A stretch of DNA of 14,628 nt from positions 1 to 14,628 of the forward strand of contig PLMM01000177.1 of assembly GCA_003142495.1 (NCBI GenBank), read 5' to 3'. Each line of letters starts with the position of its first letter. The first letter of the stretch is position 1. Origin of the DNA: Gemmatimonadota bacterium (GTDB lineage Bacteria > Gemmatimonadota > Gemmatimonadetes > Gemmatimonadales > Gemmatimonadaceae). Positions 1 through 7,764 of the stretch are shown piece after piece. The notes under the pieces are model-generated. The model had not been told where the DNA came from and ran no database searches. It worked only from the letters and a program-made list of their open reading frames with translations. Position numbers and translations under genes: made by a program.

Positions 1-3000
1 GGCGTGTGGCGCTCCACCGACTACGGATCCACGTGGCTGCCGCTCTTCGACGAGCAGCCGACCGGATCGATCGGCGCGATCGCCGTCGCACCCTCCGATC
101 CCAATGTCATCTACGTCGGAAGCGGCGCTGGGATCATTCGTCCAGACCTGGCGGTGGGCAACGGCGTGTACAAGTCGACCGATGCGGGAAAGACGTGGAC
201 GCATCTCGGTTTGCGCGACAGCCAGATGATCGCGCAGATCGATATCGATCCGACGGATCCGAATCGCCTCTTCGTGGCCGCACTCGGTCATCCGTATGGT
301 CCGAACGAGGAGCGAGGAATCTTCCGCTCGACCGATGGCGGGAAGACGTTCGAGAAGGTGCTTTACAAGGATGCGTACACGAGCGCGAACGACGTGCGCA
401 TCGATCCGAACGATCCGAAAACGGTGTACGCGGCGCTCTGGCAACAGCAGCAGAGCTTCATCGAGGGGAGCTCGTTCGACGGCGCGTCGGGCGGGATCTT
501 CAAATCCACGGATGGCGGGAGCAGCTGGAAGAAGCTCGAGGGCGGACTCCCCACCGTGCTGCAGGCGAATCTCGCGATCGCCCCATCGAATACGAAGGTG
601 CTGTACGCGATGCTCGCGGGAGCGCCGAGCGCCGCGGACAGCGCGCGCGGCGAATCGGAAGTGCTCGCGCTCTACAAGTCGATCGATGCGGGCGAGCACT
701 GGTATCTCGCCGTGCACGATCCGAAGTCGAAGGATCAGGGGGCGCACAACGAGCCCGACGGCCGCCCGCTCCTGCGCATCGGCGGTGGAGACCTCGCCAC
801 CCTCGCCGTCGATCCGAAAAACGAGAATGTCGTCTACAGCGCGTCGATCGTGTTCTGGCGCACCGAAGACGGCGGCGTGACGTGGTCTCCCGTGCGCGGC
901 TCACCCGGCGGCGATGACTACCAGAAGGTGTGGGTGAATCCGCGCGATCCGAACATCCTCCTGCTCGTATCCGATCAGGGCGCAGTGGTTTCGTCGAATC
1001 GCGGCGTGTCGTGGAGCAACTGGTACACGCAGTCGACGGCCGCGATGTATCACGTGTCAACCGACGCGACGTTCCTGTACCGCGTCTGCGGCTCGCAGCA
1101 GGACTCCGGCTCCGCATGCGTCGACAGCCGATCAATGGATGGCGAGATCACCTTCCACGACTGGCACCCCGTCGACATTCAAGAGTACGGCATCGCGGCG
1201 CCGGACCCGAAGGATCCCGATAAGATCTTCGGAAGCATGCGCACGAACGTGTCGCTCTACGATCGCAAAACAGGGCAGCTCACGCAGGTTGGCCCCGATG
1301 CCGCCGAGCGCGGAACGAAGTACGCGCGCAATGTACGCACGATGCCGATCAACTGGTCGCCGCTCGATCCGAATCTGCTCTTCTACACATCGAACGCCGT
1401 GTGGAAGACACTCGATCGCGGCCACAGCTGGACGCGCATCAGCCCAGACCTCACTCGGCAAAGCTGGGCCGTCCCTCCGAATGCCGGGAAGTATGCAGCA
1501 TCCGTAACTCCGCGCCCGCAAGGCGCGATCACTGCGCTCTCACCATCTTCGAGATCCCTCGGCATCCTCTGGGCGGGCACGGACGACGGCACGATTCAGA
1601 TGACCGCGAATGGCGGCGCGAGCTGGAGCAACGTCACGCCGCCGCAGATCAAGCCGTGGACCCGCATCTTCAACATCGAGGCGGGGCACTTCGACAATCG
1701 CACTGCATATGCGGCCGCGAACACGCTGCGCCTCGACGACATGAGTCCGCATCTCTGGCGCACGCACGATGGCGGAAAGAGCTGGACCGAGATCGACGAC
1801 GGCATCGCTCCCGGCGCGGTCACCAACTCCATTCGCGAGGATCCGCGGAAGCCCGGCCTCCTCTACGCCGCCACCGACGCGCAGGTGTGGGTCTCCTACG
1901 ACGATGGCGATCACTGGCAGTCGCTCAAGCTCGACATGCCCGCGATCTCCGTGCGCGATCTGCTCGTGAAGGACGACAGCGCCTGCCTCTGCTCCGATCT
2001 CATCGCCGCGACGCATGGACGCGGCTTCTGGATTCTCGACGACATCACGCCGCTCCGGCAGCGAGCCGCGGTGCAATCGGCATCCGATCTCTATCTCCTC
2101 AAGCCGGCGACCGCCGTTCGCGTGCGCGGCGCCACGAATGATCCTACTCCGTGGCCGCCCGAGCTCCCCGCCGGTGAGAATCCATTGGCCGGCGCGACCA
2201 TTGACTACTACATCGCTGGTCCCGTGACCGGCCCGCTCACGCTCGAGATCGTGAGCGCTGCGGGGAAAGTCGTGCGACGCTACTCGAGCACCGACCGCGT
2301 CCTCGATCCGGACCCCGCGCGCGATCCCGACGCCTACAATCTCGTCTGTCAGAAGGATCCGAAGGCGGCCGACTGCAATCTCCCGCTCTATTGGGCCGCT
2401 CCGAGCATCGCGCTCTCCGCGGGCCCAGGCATGCACCGCGCAACGTGGGATCTTCGTTACGATCCCATCGAGGACGAGCGCGACGACCTCGGCGAAGACG
2501 AGAGTGGCAACGGCGCCGTCCCCCATCGCACGATGCCGGCGATGGACGCGCCGTGGGCACCGCCGGGGTCGTACACTGTGCGCCTCTCGACCACCGGCAA
2601 GAAGCTCGAGCAGTCGCTTACGCTCAAGATGGATCCCCGCGTGAAGACTCCTCCCGCGGGGCTCGCGCAGCTCTCGGCGCTGTCGAAGGAGATGTACGAC
2701 GCCGCGGTGACGGCGCGCGCGGCCTACACGCGCGCGCGCGCGCTCGGGACTCGTCTCGAATCGGCGAGGGCTACCGGCGCCGGTGCGCTTCGCGGGAAGA
2801 TCGACTCGCTCGCACCCGACGATCGTGGTGCGGAGTCGCGCGCGCCGCGGCGCCGCGGACGAGCCGAGGCCGATGGGCCCGAGACCCTCAAGAGCGTCGG
2901 CGATAGTCTCATGCGTGCGGCGATGGCAATGCAGGGCGCGGACAACACGCCGACGGCCAATCAGGTTGCCGCGTGCGCGCGGGCCCGCGCGAGGTACCGC

Positions 3001-3063
3001 GACGTCATGGCCCGCTGGACCGCGCTCGAGAGAACGGCACGCGCCTCACTCGGCGCGAACTAG
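1..3063 (+). CDS. BNR/VPS10-type beta-propeller protein, 5'-partial
   Basis: The reading frame is open from base 1, so the N-terminus and any signal peptide lie upstream of the window; about 1020 residues are present. At least ten BNR/Asp-box-like repeats of the form S-x-D-x-G-x-x-W are visible, for example WRSTDYGSTW (nt 7-36), YKSTDAGKTW (169-198), FRSTDGGKTF (322-351), FKSTDGGSSW (499-528), WRTEDGGVTW (about 856-885), WRTHDGGKSW (1756-1785) and WVSYDDGDHW (about 1888-1917). They alternate with VDPxxPxxVY-type strands. This is the sortilin/VPS10-like propeller often named glycosyl hydrolase in Gemmatimonadota and Acidobacteria. After about residue 690 comes a FlgD-like Ig segment (LTLEIVSAAGKVVRRY), then a helical Arg/Ala-rich tail. 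Such proteins are normally secreted. No sialidase catalytic residues can be assigned, so the enzyme name is not supported; a binding or scaffold role is equally possible. The gene is convergent with the DUF5916 gene, 18 bp apart. Confidence 0.85.
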   Translation, partial: GVWRSTDYGSTWLPLFDEQPTGSIGAIAVAPSDPNVIYVGSGAGIIRPDLAVGNGVYKSTDAGKTWTHLGLRDSQMIAQIDIDPTDPNRLFVAALGHPYGPNEERGIFRSTDGGKTFEKVLYKDAYTSANDVRIDPNDPKTVYAALWQQQQSFIEGSSFDGASGGIFKSTDGGSSWKKLEGGLPTVLQANLAIAPSNTKVLYAMLAGAPSAADSARGESEVLALYKSIDAGEHWYLAVHDPKSKDQGAHNEPDGRPLLRIGGGDLATLAVDPKNENVVYSASIVFWRTEDGGVTWSPVRGSPGGDDYQKVWVNPRDPNILLLVSDQGAVVSSNRGVSWSNWYTQSTAAMYHVSTDATFLYRVCGSQQDSGSACVDSRSMDGEITFHDWHPVDIQEYGIAAPDPKDPDKIFGSMRTNVSLYDRKTGQLTQVGPDAAERGTKYARNVRTMPINWSPLDPNLLFYTSNAVWKTLDRGHSWTRISPDLTRQSWAVPPNAGKYAASVTPRPQGAITALSPSSRSLGILWAGTDDGTIQMTANGGASWSNVTPPQIKPWTRIFNIEAGHFDNRTAYAAANTLRLDDMSPHLWRTHDGGKSWTEIDDGIAPGAVTNSIREDPRKPGLLYAATDAQVWVSYDDGDHWQSLKLDMPAISVRDLLVKDDSACLCSDLIAATHGRGFWILDDITPLRQRAAVQSASDLYLLKPATAVRVRGATNDPTPWPPELPAGENPLAGATIDYYIAGPVTGPLTLEIVSAAGKVVRRYSSTDRVLDPDPARDPDAYNLVCQKDPKAADCNLPLYWAAPSIALSAGPGMHRATWDLRYDPIEDERDDLGEDESGNGAVPHRTMPAMDAPWAPPGSYTVRLSTTGKKLEQSLTLKMDPRVKTPPAGLAQLSALSKEMYDAAVTARAAYTRARALGTRLESARATGAGALRGKIDSLAPDDRGAESRAPRRRGRAEADGPETLKSVGDSLMRAAMAMQGADNTPTANQVAACARARARYRDVMARWTALERTARASLGAN

Positions 3064-3081
3064 AAGCGCGAGGCGCCGCGG

Positions 3082-5667
3082 CTACCGGTTGAACCAGTAC
3101 GACATCTTCACGAGGAAGGTGTTGTCCGGGTGCAGATTGAACAGCTGCCGGTAGTCGCCGCCGAAGGTCTGATCGCCCTGCAGCGACAGGTTGTTCTGCC
3201 GCTGCTGCGTCCACACCAGAAAGAGCGCGGAGCCGGGCCGGTACTCCCACCGCACCACGGCGTTCGAGCGGAACTGCTTGATGTTGAAGCCACTGGGCTG
3301 ATCGGCGAGCACCGTGGCGTCGGTGTACGGCTTGTAGCGATCCTCGTAGTTATCCGCGAGCGGGTCGTTCAGCTCGCGAATGCTCGTGAACGTCCCCTTG
3401 GCCACGAACGGTGACGCGTAGAGCTGGAAGGTCAGATCGGGTGTTGCGGTGACATCCAAGCGCAGCGTCGCGCTCAGGGTGCGCTGATTGAGGTGCGCGA
3501 ACGTGTAGTGGGTCACGTTCGCGGAATCGGTGAAGTTGCCGTACCACTGCGTATCGTCGATGCCGTGATTGTAGTCGACGCCGAGGTTCATGTGAAAACG
3601 ACTCGATGCCCGAAGATCGACGTTCGGGGCGATGTCGTAGAAATGCCCGTGCCCGTAGTCGCTGCGCCCCGCGTTCACCGAGAACCCCGGGATGACCTGC
3701 TTTCGATTGTCGCCAACGAGGTTCAGGAACCCATTGAGGAACGGCGAATGTCGTACGGGAGGTCCGCCACGCGAGGCACGATCGCTGATCGTTCCGGGCA
3801 GCTGCGACTCCGTACCACCCAGATCGATCTCGAAGTTGTCTCTCAAGATGAAATGCCAGTTCGTGTTCACCGCACGATCGGTGAGGAGGCCGGCGCTGTT
3901 CCAGTAGTTCCACTCGTTTAAATTGAAGAACGCCGAATTGAAGAAGAGCTTGGGGCTCGTGAAGTTCAGTGAGAACCAGTTGCTCCAGTTCTGCAGATCG
4001 GCGCGCTGCAGGTAGCCGAGGTCGTTCGACTCGAAGCCGGGCGACATGCGGTTGTACGATGTTTGAAAGCGCGTGACGCCGCCGCCCACCTTGCCGAAGG
4101 TGATCTGCTCCGCGTCGCCGGAGAGCGACGTGCGAGCGGAATCGAGGTGCAACGAGCCGTCGGGCTGCTGATAGTAGTGCACCGCGTCCGTCTGCGTCGC
4201 GAGCATCGACGCCGGCGTGCCGCTCACCCGGCTCGCGTCGATCGAGCCGGTGATCTCGAAGCGCCGGTTGGCAAAGCGATGGCGAAAGTCCGTCGCCGCA
4301 GCGTACGCGTCGCGATTGATCAGGTCGCGGGTGAACGAATCGTTGTCGCGATTCACGCCCGTGAGGATGATGCCGATACCGCTCTCACCGCCGCGCAGAT
4401 CCTGCTGCGCGCGCACCACCGCGTAGTTCGTCGTGGGCTCGAGCGTCTGTCCGAGCGGTCCATTGGCGCGCTGCGTCACCGCATCGAGCACGCCAACCGA
4501 CATGCCCCCGGCGAGGCGCCCGGTGAGCTTGGTGGCGCCGAGGATCGTCGTCGACGTTGGGGAGCTCGCGTCGCCGTAAAGATAGCCGAGCTGCGGTGAG
4601 CGGCCGATGCGCCGCGAATAGAAGAGCCCCTCGTTGTTGCAGTTGACGATGTTGCAGTTCACCTGGAAGCTGTAAATCCCCGTGCCCTCGAGAAAGAACG
4701 GCCGCTGCTCGGCGAAGAAGGTCTCGAACGCGGACAGATTGAGCACCGAGGGATCGGACTCGACCTGCCCGAAGTCCGGATTGATCGTGGCGTCGAGCGT
4801 CAGATTCGAGGTGAGGCCGTACTTGAGATTCGCGCCGCCGGAGAGATTGTTGTTGCGCCCCACGCTCCTGTTCGGATCGACGGAGACATTCTTCGCCACG
4901 ACGTACGGCACGAGCTCGAGCCTGTGCGGCGACGGAATGCCATCGATCTTCTCGACGGTGCCGAGCTGCGACATGAAGCGAGCGTCCGACTGCTTGTACT
5001 CCGGCCAGCTGTCGCGCTCCTTGAAGCGGTCGATGTCGCGCCAGATGCCGAAGCCGAAGGTGTGCTCCTTCGCATCCGCATAGCGCAGCTGCGAGAGCGG
5101 AATGCGAAACTCTGCCGTCCACCCGAGCGAATCGACGGTCGTGGCCGCCTCCCACACGCCGTCCCACGAGACATCCTCGGAGATGTCGCTGTACACGGCG
5201 TAGTCGCGCTTCACTCCCGCCGGGTTCACCGCGAACTCGTAGCCGGTGCGCAGGTCGTGGTACGAATCGATGATGATCTTGATCTGGTCGGTCGCCACGC
5301 GCACGTCGCGCCGCCCGAGCAGCCGGAGGATGCTATCGGGGTGTGGATCGAACATGCGCACGAAGACGTAGAAGTTCTGATCATCGTACGCGACTTTTGC
5401 TTCAGTTCTGAAGCGCGCATCGCCGTTGGCGATGGGGCTGAACTGCCGGAACTTCGTGATCGGCTGCGCCTCGCGCCACACCTCATCGTCATCGCGGCCA
5501 TCGATGACGGGACGCTTCAGCGCACGCGACGCGGCGGCGATCGCCGAGCTCGCGACCGTCGTGGCCGGCGCCGCCTGATTGGGCGTGGTCGGCGCGGACT
5601 GAGCATCGGTCGGAGCCTGGGGCTGCGCGACCTGAAGGAGTGCGAGGAGAGCGAGCGTCAGCGACAT
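3082..5667 (-). CDS. CBM9-like domain plus DUF5916 outer-membrane protein
   Basis: The product is 861 aa. The N-terminus (MSLTLALLALLQVAQPQA) is a short Sec-type signal, followed by an Ala/Pro/Thr-rich linker to about residue 45. Residues about 50-220 look like a family 9 carbohydrate-binding fold (KRPVIDGRDDDEVWREAQPI, then VAYDDQNFYVFVRMFD and WTAEFRIPLSQLRY). From about 245 to the end is a long aromatic- and Asn-rich region with alternating strands, the DUF5916 part, predicted to be an outer-membrane beta-barrel. It ends in KMSYWFNR, near the aromatic end common for barrel proteins. Size and domain order match the usual family (roughly 700-900 aa). The family is common in Bacteroidota, Gemmatimonadota and Acidobacteria; its substrate is unknown and uptake or glycan binding is only inferred. 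No Shine-Dalgarno precedes the ATG at 5667, but the signal peptide supports that start. Confidence 0.88.
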   Translation of the reverse strand: MSLTLALLALLQVAQPQAPTDAQSAPTTPNQAAPATTVASSAIAAASRALKRPVIDGRDDDEVWREAQPITKFRQFSPIANGDARFRTEAKVAYDDQNFYVFVRMFDPHPDSILRLLGRRDVRVATDQIKIIIDSYHDLRTGYEFAVNPAGVKRDYAVYSDISEDVSWDGVWEAATTVDSLGWTAEFRIPLSQLRYADAKEHTFGFGIWRDIDRFKERDSWPEYKQSDARFMSQLGTVEKIDGIPSPHRLELVPYVVAKNVSVDPNRSVGRNNNLSGGANLKYGLTSNLTLDATINPDFGQVESDPSVLNLSAFETFFAEQRPFFLEGTGIYSFQVNCNIVNCNNEGLFYSRRIGRSPQLGYLYGDASSPTSTTILGATKLTGRLAGGMSVGVLDAVTQRANGPLGQTLEPTTNYAVVRAQQDLRGGESGIGIILTGVNRDNDSFTRDLINRDAYAAATDFRHRFANRRFEITGSIDASRVSGTPASMLATQTDAVHYYQQPDGSLHLDSARTSLSGDAEQITFGKVGGGVTRFQTSYNRMSPGFESNDLGYLQRADLQNWSNWFSLNFTSPKLFFNSAFFNLNEWNYWNSAGLLTDRAVNTNWHFILRDNFEIDLGGTESQLPGTISDRASRGGPPVRHSPFLNGFLNLVGDNRKQVIPGFSVNAGRSDYGHGHFYDIAPNVDLRASSRFHMNLGVDYNHGIDDTQWYGNFTDSANVTHYTFAHLNQRTLSATLRLDVTATPDLTFQLYASPFVAKGTFTSIRELNDPLADNYEDRYKPYTDATVLADQPSGFNIKQFRSNAVVRWEYRPGSALFLVWTQQRQNNLSLQGDQTFGGDYRQLFNLHPDNTFLVKMSYWFNR

Positions 5668-5753
5668 GCGTGCACGGAGGCCGGGTAAGGGTCACTCATT
5701 TCGACAACGCGGCCACGAATTTGGTTTGACTACGCGCCGGTTTCGCGGGGCCG

Positions 5754-6203
5754 CTACTGCAGCGCGATCAGCACCGTCCACACGAAGGTGTCCCAGCTGA
5801 TCGACAGCTCGTTGTTCGCAATCGCGATGGCGAAGCTCTCCTGCGGCTGGGTCACCGTGCCGACCTGCATCGGGATGCGTACGATGTCGTGCGAACCATC
5901 GTAGTCCGTTCCGTATTGCCCGTGCTGCGAGTTGACGATGAGATCGACGGAGCCATCCTTTTTTGGGAAGGTCCACAGGCTGTACGACCCCGCCGCGAAC
6001 GGCTTCGCTGCCTGCGCGACATCGAAGTAGTCGACGCGATGCGACTGCGCCTTGGAATCGGCGGTGAGCTCTACTATTACATGCCGAGGCGGGAGATTGG
6101 GCGCGCCGAGCGGCTGCATGTCGAACGTGAAGCGCGTGACGGCGCCATCGCCCGCGAGCTCGAGCACATAGTGACAGAGCACGGTGCCGGGAATTCGCAC
6201 CAT
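5754..6203 (-). CDS. DUF2911-like protein, 5'-truncated or chimeric
   Basis: The product is 149 aa from the only ATG. Residues about 70-149 match the C-terminal half of DUF2911 proteins: FAAGSYSLWTFP, then LIVNSQHGQYGTDYDGSHD, DIVRIPMQV and ELSISWDT. That family is normally exported and has a longer N-terminal half (a GxxWRxGANEATT region), which is absent here. Residues 1-65 (VRIPGTVLCHYVLELAGDG) instead resemble a different secreted-protein family. The frame stays open upstream to a TGA at 6300-6302 and encodes LGRDTVAFESFTRTASRVEG, which looks like coding sequence but has no ATG, GTG or TTG. The AAGGAG before the ATG falls inside this apparent coding motif, so it may be an accidental ribosome site. 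No signal peptide is seen. This is either a small cytoplasmic protein or the remnant of a deletion that fused two genes. Function unknown. Confidence 0.6.
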   Translation of the reverse strand: MVRIPGTVLCHYVLELAGDGAVTRFTFDMQPLGAPNLPPRHVIVELTADSKAQSHRVDYFDVAQAAKPFAAGSYSLWTFPKKDGSVDLIVNSQHGQYGTDYDGSHDIVRIPMQVGTVTQPQESFAIAIANNELSISWDTFVWTVLIALQ

Positions 6204-6284
6204 GATTTCTCCTTCGACGCGCGAAGCGGTGCGCGTGAAGCTCTCGAAGGCGACCGTGTCGCGGCCGAGCGTGGCCGGAAGCGC

Positions 6285-6308
6285 GCAATGTGATAGACGT
6301 CATATTGC
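6285..6308. promoter_or_regulatory. CRP/FNR-like operator dyad
   Basis: The sequence reads GCAAT-n-TGA-n6-TCA-n-ATTGC, a 24-bp dyad with perfect outer 5-bp arms. Its core is TGTGA-N6-TCATA, one base from the CRP consensus half-site pair TGTGA-N6-TCACA. It lies in the divergent intergenic region, about 93 bp from the start codon at 6203 and about 104 bp from the one at 6400. A CRP/FNR-family regulator is inferred from the shape; none is encoded in the window. Confidence 0.45.
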
Positions 6309-6329
6309 AGAATCATGACATGGAGGGCA

Positions 6330-6356
6330 CGCAACGTGATAGTGACCTCATGTGCG
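6330..6356. promoter_or_regulatory. second, weaker dyad repeating the first operator
   Basis: GCAACGTGATAG at 6331-6342 repeats GCAATGTGATAG at 6285-6296 (11 of 12 bases), 46 bp away and in the same orientation. It forms its own imperfect dyad, CGCA-n-C-n-TGA on the left against TCATGTGCG on the right, with wider spacing than the first site. It sits 44-70 bp upstream of the lipoprotein start codon, which suggests it acts on that gene. Confidence 0.35.
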
Positions 6357-6399
6357 CCCCCTAATTTCGACCTCCATGACCCTCACGGAGAACCTCACG

Positions 6400-6972
6400 A
6401 TGCACGCCCGCAAGCGCCCGTATGCGCGGCTCACTCTCGTCGCCCTGGCGTTTCTACTGGCGTGCGCTGAGCCGACTGCGCCCGCAACCCCCGCCGCGGT
6501 CATCGCGGCGCCAGTCGTACGTCCGGATGCGAAGCTCGTCGATATCACGAACGGCATTCTCAATGTGACCAACGGGATCACGACGCTGCTCGGCGACCTG
6601 CTGCCGTGCAACGTGTCGACGGACCAGTGGAACACGGCCAGCATCGGACCGGAGGGCGGACGCTTGAACGTCGGGCCGCACACGCTGGTGATACCGCGCG
6701 GCGCGCTCCGCTCGCGGACACAGATCACGGCACACGCGGTGCGCGGCAACAACGTGCGCGTGGAGTTTTCGCCGACCGGGCTGCAGTTCGCGCAGCCGGC
6801 GGCGCTCACGCTGAGCTACGGCGTTTGCAAGGCGCCGGGAAAGCCGGTGCAGGTGGTGTACCTGAAGTCGGATGACAAGATCACGGAGACTGAGCCGTCG
6901 AAGGACTACCCGCAGTACAAGTATGTTCAGGCGGCAATCAAGCACTTCTCCTCCTACGCGGTGGCGTACTAG
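6400..6972 (+). CDS. lipoprotein with ZU5-like domain
   Basis: The product is 190 aa when started at the ATG at 6400, which is preceded by GGAG at 6387-6390. Two upstream in-frame ATGs (6352 and 6376) would put extra residues before the signal peptide and are less likely. Residues 1-21 form a basic then hydrophobic leader ending in a lipobox, LLAC, with Cys22 as the predicted lipidated residue. A low-complexity Ala/Pro linker (about 25-42) leads to a globular part. Residues about 80-145 carry the ZU5-like pattern SIGPEGGRL, TLVIPRGAL and FSPTGLQFAQPAALTLSY, a domain common in Gemmatimonadota surface lipoproteins. Two further cysteines (70 and 143) could form a disulfide. The gene ends at a strong hairpin terminator. 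It is probably a cell-surface protein of unknown role. Confidence 0.78.
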   Translation: MHARKRPYARLTLVALAFLLACAEPTAPATPAAVIAAPVVRPDAKLVDITNGILNVTNGITTLLGDLLPCNVSTDQWNTASIGPEGGRLNVGPHTLVIPRGALRSRTQITAHAVRGNNVRVEFSPTGLQFAQPAALTLSYGVCKAPGKPVQVVYLKSDDKITETEPSKDYPQYKYVQAAIKHFSSYAVAY

Positions 6973-6996
6973 CGCGCGCGAAGATCGAGCACAAAG

Positions 6997-7035
6997 AAAA
7001 ACGGCCGCCCGCGCAACTCGCGGGCGGCCGTTTTT
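6997..7035. terminator. bidirectional rho-independent terminator
   Basis: A perfect 12-bp GC stem (7002-7013 with 7019-7030) around a 5-nt loop CAACT is extended by five A:T pairs, giving A5 on one side and T6 on the other. It works as a terminator in both directions. It sits between the convergent lipoprotein gene (ends 6972) and dinB (ends 7064), so it can serve both. Confidence 0.92.
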
Positions 7036-7063
7036 TGTACCTCCGAATTCTCTTGAATTCAGA

Positions 7064-7585
7064 CTATTTCTTTGCCGTTGGCGGCAGCAGCCCGTTGAGG
7101 CGCAGATAGATCGCGCTCTGGCTATAGTGGTCCGCCCAGTCGCCCACGGTCACGAACATGATGTTGGCGCGCGATCGTGTCTTCCCGCCGAAGAAGGGGA
7201 GCTGCTCCGTGAGCTTCGAGTCGTCGAGCTTCGCGAGCGCTTCGTCACAGAACGCGAACGTCTCCTTGAGCTCCTTCGTCAGATCGGCCTTGCTGCTCGC
7301 GCCCGTCACCTTCGCGCGCGCTGGCGCCTTCACCCCGCCGATCGCGCCGCAGAGATAGTCGTTCCCCTCCACGAGGTGGGCGACGATGTCGCCGTAGCTC
7401 ATCTGCGCCGGGGTCGGCTTGAAGGAGTACTTGGCCTCGGGCATCAGCTCGGCGGCGGCCTGAAGATGCTTCGACGCGGATGCCGCCTGGTCGCGGAATG
7501 CCTGTGAGACGGGGGCATCCTGCGCCGCAGCAAGGCGCGGAAGAGCGGTAAAAGCGAGGGTCATCGCGAGAATGCGGACGCGCAT
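7064..7585 (-). CDS. exported DinB-fold (YfiT/DinB-like) protein
   Basis: The product is 173 aa. Residues 1-21 form a signal peptide (MRVRILAMTLAFTALPRLAAA, probable cleavage near AAA-QD), so the protein is likely periplasmic. The mature part is an all-helical DinB-like bundle, with the hallmarks MSYGDIVAHLVEGNDYLC (about 62-79) and DHYSQSAIYLRLNGLLPP (about 152-169). DinB-fold proteins bind a metal, usually through three histidines, and include thiol-dependent transferases. Here only His70 and His153 lie at recognisable ligand positions; the residue four before His153 is Asp149 rather than His, so the site may be altered or use Asp. The gene has no clear Shine-Dalgarno. It lies downstream of the sigma-kinase operon but has its own predicted promoter at 7712-7741. 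Substrate unknown. Confidence 0.85.
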   Translation of the reverse strand: MRVRILAMTLAFTALPRLAAAQDAPVSQAFRDQAASASKHLQAAAELMPEAKYSFKPTPAQMSYGDIVAHLVEGNDYLCGAIGGVKAPARAKVTGASSKADLTKELKETFAFCDEALAKLDDSKLTEQLPFFGGKTRSRANIMFVTVGDWADHYSQSAIYLRLNGLLPPTAKK

Positions 7586-7685
7586 GGAAGTGCACTCGTG
7601 TTGGGGAAGCCTCTAGTGTGCGCTCGGGACGCCACCGTGTCCAGTGATTGGCTCAGCGCGGTGCGAGCGCCGGGCGAGATTGGGG

Positions 7686-7740
7686 CGATGCATCGTTGCG
7701 GGCATGGCTCAATGATACATCAACGCTTCTTGATGAATCA
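7686..7740. repeat. three GAT-N2-ATC dyads upstream of dinB
   Basis: Three short dyads share the core GAT-NN-ATC: CGATGCATCG (7686-7695), TGATACATCA (7713-7722) and TGATGAATCA (7731-7740, extending to CTTGAT-n2-ATCAAG at 7729-7742). The last two are spaced 18 bp start to start and coincide with the predicted -10 and -35 boxes of the dinB promoter. This placement suggests a repressor site. The regulator is unknown. Confidence 0.4.
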
Positions 7741-7741
7741 A
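7712..7741 (-). promoter_or_regulatory. predicted sigma70-like promoter for dinB
   Basis: On the minus strand, TTGATT (7736-7741) is followed after 18 bp by TATCAT (7712-7717). That matches four of six -35 and five of six -10 consensus bases. The predicted start point near 7705 would leave a leader of about 120 nt before the dinB ATG. The element lies in the 179-bp gap after the kinase stop codon, so dinB can be transcribed independently of the sigma-kinase operon. Confidence 0.45.
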
Positions 7742-7764
7742 GGGGAGGCGAGCGGCGTCCAGCT

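Noticed and set aside
1540..2526. Long antisense open frame opposite the BNR-repeat gene (328 codons)
   Set aside because: Low-complexity Arg/Val/Ala product with no recognisable motif; a by-product of GC-rich codon use in the real gene, whose repeats are clear.
2729..2743. CG dinucleotide run (simple repeat or Z-DNA-prone tract)
   Set aside because: It falls inside a coding stretch for Arg/Ala codons (TRARA) and is explained by codon bias.
7045..7060. Two GAATTC sites 4 bp apart just after dinB
   Set aside because: Short arms with a 4-nt loop next to a much stronger terminator; no further support for a functional site.
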